From a bacterium (GTDB lineage Bacteria; Armatimonadota; Zipacnadia; Zipacnadales; UBA11051), in assembly GCA_030604405.1 (NCBI GenBank), contig JAUVVY010000021.1, positions 1 to 64,000 of the forward strand: a stretch of DNA of 64,000 bases, read 5' to 3'. This document shows positions 61,762 to 64,000 of this stretch, one piece after another; position 1 is the stretch's first letter; the number at the start of each line of letters is the position of its first letter. The notes under the pieces are model-generated. The model ran no database searches and was not told the DNA's origin. It worked only from the letters and a program-made list of their open reading frames with translations. The translations under genes and the position numbers were made by a program.

Positions 61762-63489
61762 ATGGCACAACTACAAATGGGTATTCCCACCGAGTTGCTG
61801 ACAAGCAATTTGTCAATACTGGTTCTCGGTCTGGCGCTGCTGGCGATTGCTGGTGCGATCCTGCAACGGCTGCTCAAGTGGGCGGTGGAGGCCATCGGCC
61901 GACTGAGCCTGGACGACGAGCGCCGGTTGCTCGGTCCGGAGCGCAGTGAGGAGATTATCGCATATCTCAGCCGGCTCGTCCGCCTGGTATTTGGTATAAC
62001 GGCAGTGGCCGCCATCGGCTTCGCCCTCTACTTGACTTTTGCCGGTATTGACGCTGGCGAGCGGGCTCTGTATCGGCTGCAGATGTTGACATGGGCAGAT
62101 TTCGTGCCGGCCGCGGCAGCGTCGGCCCGATTCATCGCACTACTCGTCCTGCTCCGGCTTGGCGGGTGGCTGGGGCGGCTGTTCAGCGAGTGGGTCGTGG
62201 CCCGCCTCAAGGCCGCAGCAATCGTGCGTGTCGAGGACGAGCGGGTCGAGCGCATTGGCCGCCGCATGGTGGCAGTGTTCCGGGCGTTGCTTTGGTATTA
62301 CGGCGCAATGGTGGCCATTTACATCCTCGATATCCCAGAGACCGGCGCACACGCCTTGCTTGTGGTATTTGAGATCATAGTGGTCTATTGCCTGGTCGGT
62401 CTGATTGGACTATCGCTGTCTGCCGCGGTGGACGCCATCTATGAGGGCCTGGTGCAATACTGGGACGAGAAAAGCGACGCGCTGTGGGAAAGCCGGCATC
62501 ACATACGCAATCTCAGCGACCGCATTAAAACAGCCCTGCAGTGGGCCGTTTATATCGCCGCCATCACCTACCTGGCATCACGGATTACCTTCGGCGGATA
62601 CGCCATCGGCGAGCGCACGCTGGAAGCCATGCTGTACGACTTCGCCGCCGCCACCGCAAAGGTCATCGCCATCTGGATCGCGGCAATGCTTGTGGTGGAG
62701 ATCAGCGCGCTGTTGATCCACCGCCTGTCTTTGAAGCCCGATGCTGACGGCACCGTCCCCAAGCGTCGCCAGACCGTAATGCCGCTGCTCAGCAGTCTGC
62801 TACGTTTTGCGGTCTATTTCATTGCCACAGTCATGGCGCTGAATATCCTCGGCCTGGACACCACCGCAATATTGGCCGGTGCAGGCATCGCCGGACTGGC
62901 AATCGGCTTCGGCGCGCAGAATCTTATCCGTGACCTGGTCTCCGGCTTCTTCATCCTCTTCGAAGGCTATTTCTGGGTCGGCGATTGGGTTGATACCGGA
63001 CAGCACCACGGTGTCGTCGAAAGCATCACTCTGCGCAGCACATGGATTCGTGACCCTGACGGCATGGTACACATCATTCCCAACGGCGAGATTCAGGCCC
63101 TCACCAACTACTCGCGCGAGTTTGTGCACGCTGTCGTGGACGTTGGCGTCTCGTACGAGGGCGACCTGGAAAAGGCCATCGAGGTCACTCGCGAGGCGAT
63201 GACGGAGCTGCGAGAGGCAGAGCCTAGTGCCACTGGCGCGCCCGACATCAGGGTGGTCGATTTTGGTGGCTCGGACATCGTCCTGCGCGTGCGGCTACCG
63301 GTAAGGCCCGGAACGCACCGGCAGGTCGCCTCTGAGATGCGCCGGCGCATAAAGGCCGCCTATGATGAAAATGGTGTCGAGATTCCTTTCTCGCGCCATG
63401 TGATTATTTTCGAACAAGCCGACGGCCAGCAGCTCAACGAGATTCCCATCAGGATCATCGGTGACGAGCACGGCCCACCCGCAACGTAG
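61762..63489 (+). CDS. MscS-family mechanosensitive channel
   Basis: 575 residues. Several N-terminal membrane segments (about 12-30, 75-100, 115-135, 180-200, 205-225, 265-285, 305-325) precede the MscS core. TM3 is the pore helix LAGAGIAGLAIGFGAQNLIR, followed by the beta-domain VGDWVDTGQHHGVVESITLR, WIRDPDGMVHIIPNGEIQAL and a C-terminal alpha/beta region (VVDVGVSYEGDLEKAIEVTR). The long N-terminus resembles larger MscK/YbdG-type members. The start codon is uncertain (ATG 61762 touches AAGGGG; ATG 61777 is an alternative). It would release osmolytes during hypo-osmotic shock. Confidence 0.92.
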   Translation: MAQLQMGIPTELLTSNLSILVLGLALLAIAGAILQRLLKWAVEAIGRLSLDDERRLLGPERSEEIIAYLSRLVRLVFGITAVAAIGFALYLTFAGIDAGERALYRLQMLTWADFVPAAAASARFIALLVLLRLGGWLGRLFSEWVVARLKAAAIVRVEDERVERIGRRMVAVFRALLWYYGAMVAIYILDIPETGAHALLVVFEIIVVYCLVGLIGLSLSAAVDAIYEGLVQYWDEKSDALWESRHHIRNLSDRIKTALQWAVYIAAITYLASRITFGGYAIGERTLEAMLYDFAAATAKVIAIWIAAMLVVEISALLIHRLSLKPDADGTVPKRRQTVMPLLSSLLRFAVYFIATVMALNILGLDTTAILAGAGIAGLAIGFGAQNLIRDLVSGFFILFEGYFWVGDWVDTGQHHGVVESITLRSTWIRDPDGMVHIIPNGEIQALTNYSREFVHAVVDVGVSYEGDLEKAIEVTREAMTELREAEPSATGAPDIRVVDFGGSDIVLRVRLPVRPGTHRQVASEMRRRIKAAYDENGVEIPFSRHVIIFEQADGQQLNEIPIRIIGDEHGPPAT

Positions 63490-63512
63490 GCTGATATCAG
63501 GTTATCGCTCCC

Positions 63513-64000
63513 ATGACAAACTGCCCGAACTGCAAAGCTACCTTGTCAGAGAACACGCAGACCTGCCCGCACTGCGCGGCGGACGCCTCGTGGTGGCTCG
63601 CCCGCGAAGGCGAGGTTTTCGGCCCGTTCGACTTTGCCACCGTGCGCTTCGTCCTCGCCGACGACCGCGCCACGCTTCAGGACCTGGCAATGATTGGCCG
63701 CGAGGGACAGTGGCAGCCGCTGGGCGAACTTATCGGCGAGGAAGGCTCTGCGGCGACTGGCCCAACTATCGCACCTGTTGCGTCCAGAGCCCCTGATGAG
63801 CCGAAAACTGAGCCCAGATACCGCAACTGGTCGGCGACGGGGTGGCTGGTGTACGTGGTATTGTTCGTGCTTGTCTGTGCGGGCGCGGCCGGAGCGATCA
63901 TCTGGCCGATACATGCCAGAGTTTCCAGGGAAAACGCCGCGCAGGCGGCAGAAAGCAATCTGCGGCAGATCGGCCTGGCGCTGCAGCTATATGCACATGA
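63513..64000 (+). CDS. Zinc-ribbon/GYF_2/membrane-anchored pseudopilin-type protein, 3' end beyond the window
   Basis: The frame from the ATG at 63513 is open to the edge (about 162 residues). A zinc ribbon is first: CPNCKATLSENTQTCPHC. Residues about 27-75 match GYF_2: WWLAREGEVFGPFDFATVRF and REGQWQPLGELIGEE. A disordered linker leads to a membrane segment (GWLVYVVLFVLVCAGAAGAI, about 112-131), then AAQAAESNLRQIGLALQLYA, the beginning of the same SNL-[RK]-Q-[LI]-G module found at 29938-31539 and 52591-53244. Here the prepilin leader is replaced by cytoplasmic ribbon and GYF domains. It begins 23 bp after the MscS stop. Confidence 0.82.
   Translation, partial: MTNCPNCKATLSENTQTCPHCAADASWWLAREGEVFGPFDFATVRFVLADDRATLQDLAMIGREGQWQPLGELIGEEGSAATGPTIAPVASRAPDEPKTEPRYRNWSATGWLVYVVLFVLVCAGAAGAIIWPIHARVSRENAAQAAESNLRQIGLALQLYAH

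Noticed and set aside
1-64000. tRNA, rRNA, insertion-sequence or prophage genes
   Set aside because: I looked for conserved tRNA arms, transposase and phage motifs and saw none that I could support; a covariance-model scan would be the decisive test for tRNAs and small RNAs.

Overview
The window is a high-GC bacterial chromosome segment carrying about 48 supported protein genes. I see no rRNA, tRNA, CRISPR array, insertion sequence or phage. The organism looks like a diderm of the Armatimonadota type; this is inferred from gene content, not proven. Clues are prepilin-type proteins with the H-X9-DG C-terminal module, expanded UroD-like and Gfo/Idh/MocA families, large secreted carboxypeptidase-regulatory-repeat proteins, outer-membrane beta-barrels and lipoproteins, and a CsaB pyruvyl transferase of the kind that modifies S-layer anchoring polymers.

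Layout. 1-2233: a soluble chemoreceptor with long 28-residue repeat arrays, cut by the left edge. 2596-7320: UroD-like protein, MFS transporter, proline-rich membrane protein, GT4 glycosyltransferase. 7568-15048: four co-directional genes (secreted repeat protein, secreted protein with calcium-loop motifs, ABC ATPase, ABC permease). 15153-17996: UroD-like protein divergent from a NIF3-like protein, then a small beta-barrel. 18104-26766 (minus strand): pabB-pabA-pabC followed by rpsB-tsf-pyrH-frr-(PASTA-like/GIY-YIG)-uppS and a secreted duplicated-domain protein, ending at a strong bidirectional terminator. 26991-31539: secreted alpha/beta hydrolase, then a secreted protein with two nearly identical pseudopilin-type modules and a thioredoxin domain. 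31609-37709 (minus): double nitrilase, lipoprotein, csaB, methyltransferase, MFS transporter. 37900-38893: an unknown membrane-protein pair. 39213-43568: three tandem secreted paralogues.

43694-53244 is a plus-strand run: membrane glycosyltransferase, zinc-ribbon membrane protein, exosortase, EpsI-like partner, CHASE2 cyclase, FecR/beta-barrel protein, Ig-like lipoprotein and a prepilin. This suggests an envelope or exopolysaccharide and protein-sorting locus with second-messenger-like signalling. 53346-61596 is a catabolic-looking group: DUF72, D-aminoacylase, AAC(3)-TIM fusion, two Gfo/Idh/MocA dehydrogenases and an aldehyde dehydrogenase. The window closes with an MscS channel and a zinc-ribbon/GYF/membrane/pseudopilin protein cut by the right edge.

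The most unusual material is architectural. One chemoreceptor has matched repeat arrays on both arms of its coiled coil. The same pseudopilin-type module appears in three different export or anchoring contexts. Three tandem secreted paralogues carry an inserted beta-module resembling flagellar hook-associated proteins. Several enzymes have lost expected catalytic residues (nitrilase pair, class III cyclase, aldehyde dehydrogenase). A dispersed intergenic hairpin family shows compensatory base changes.
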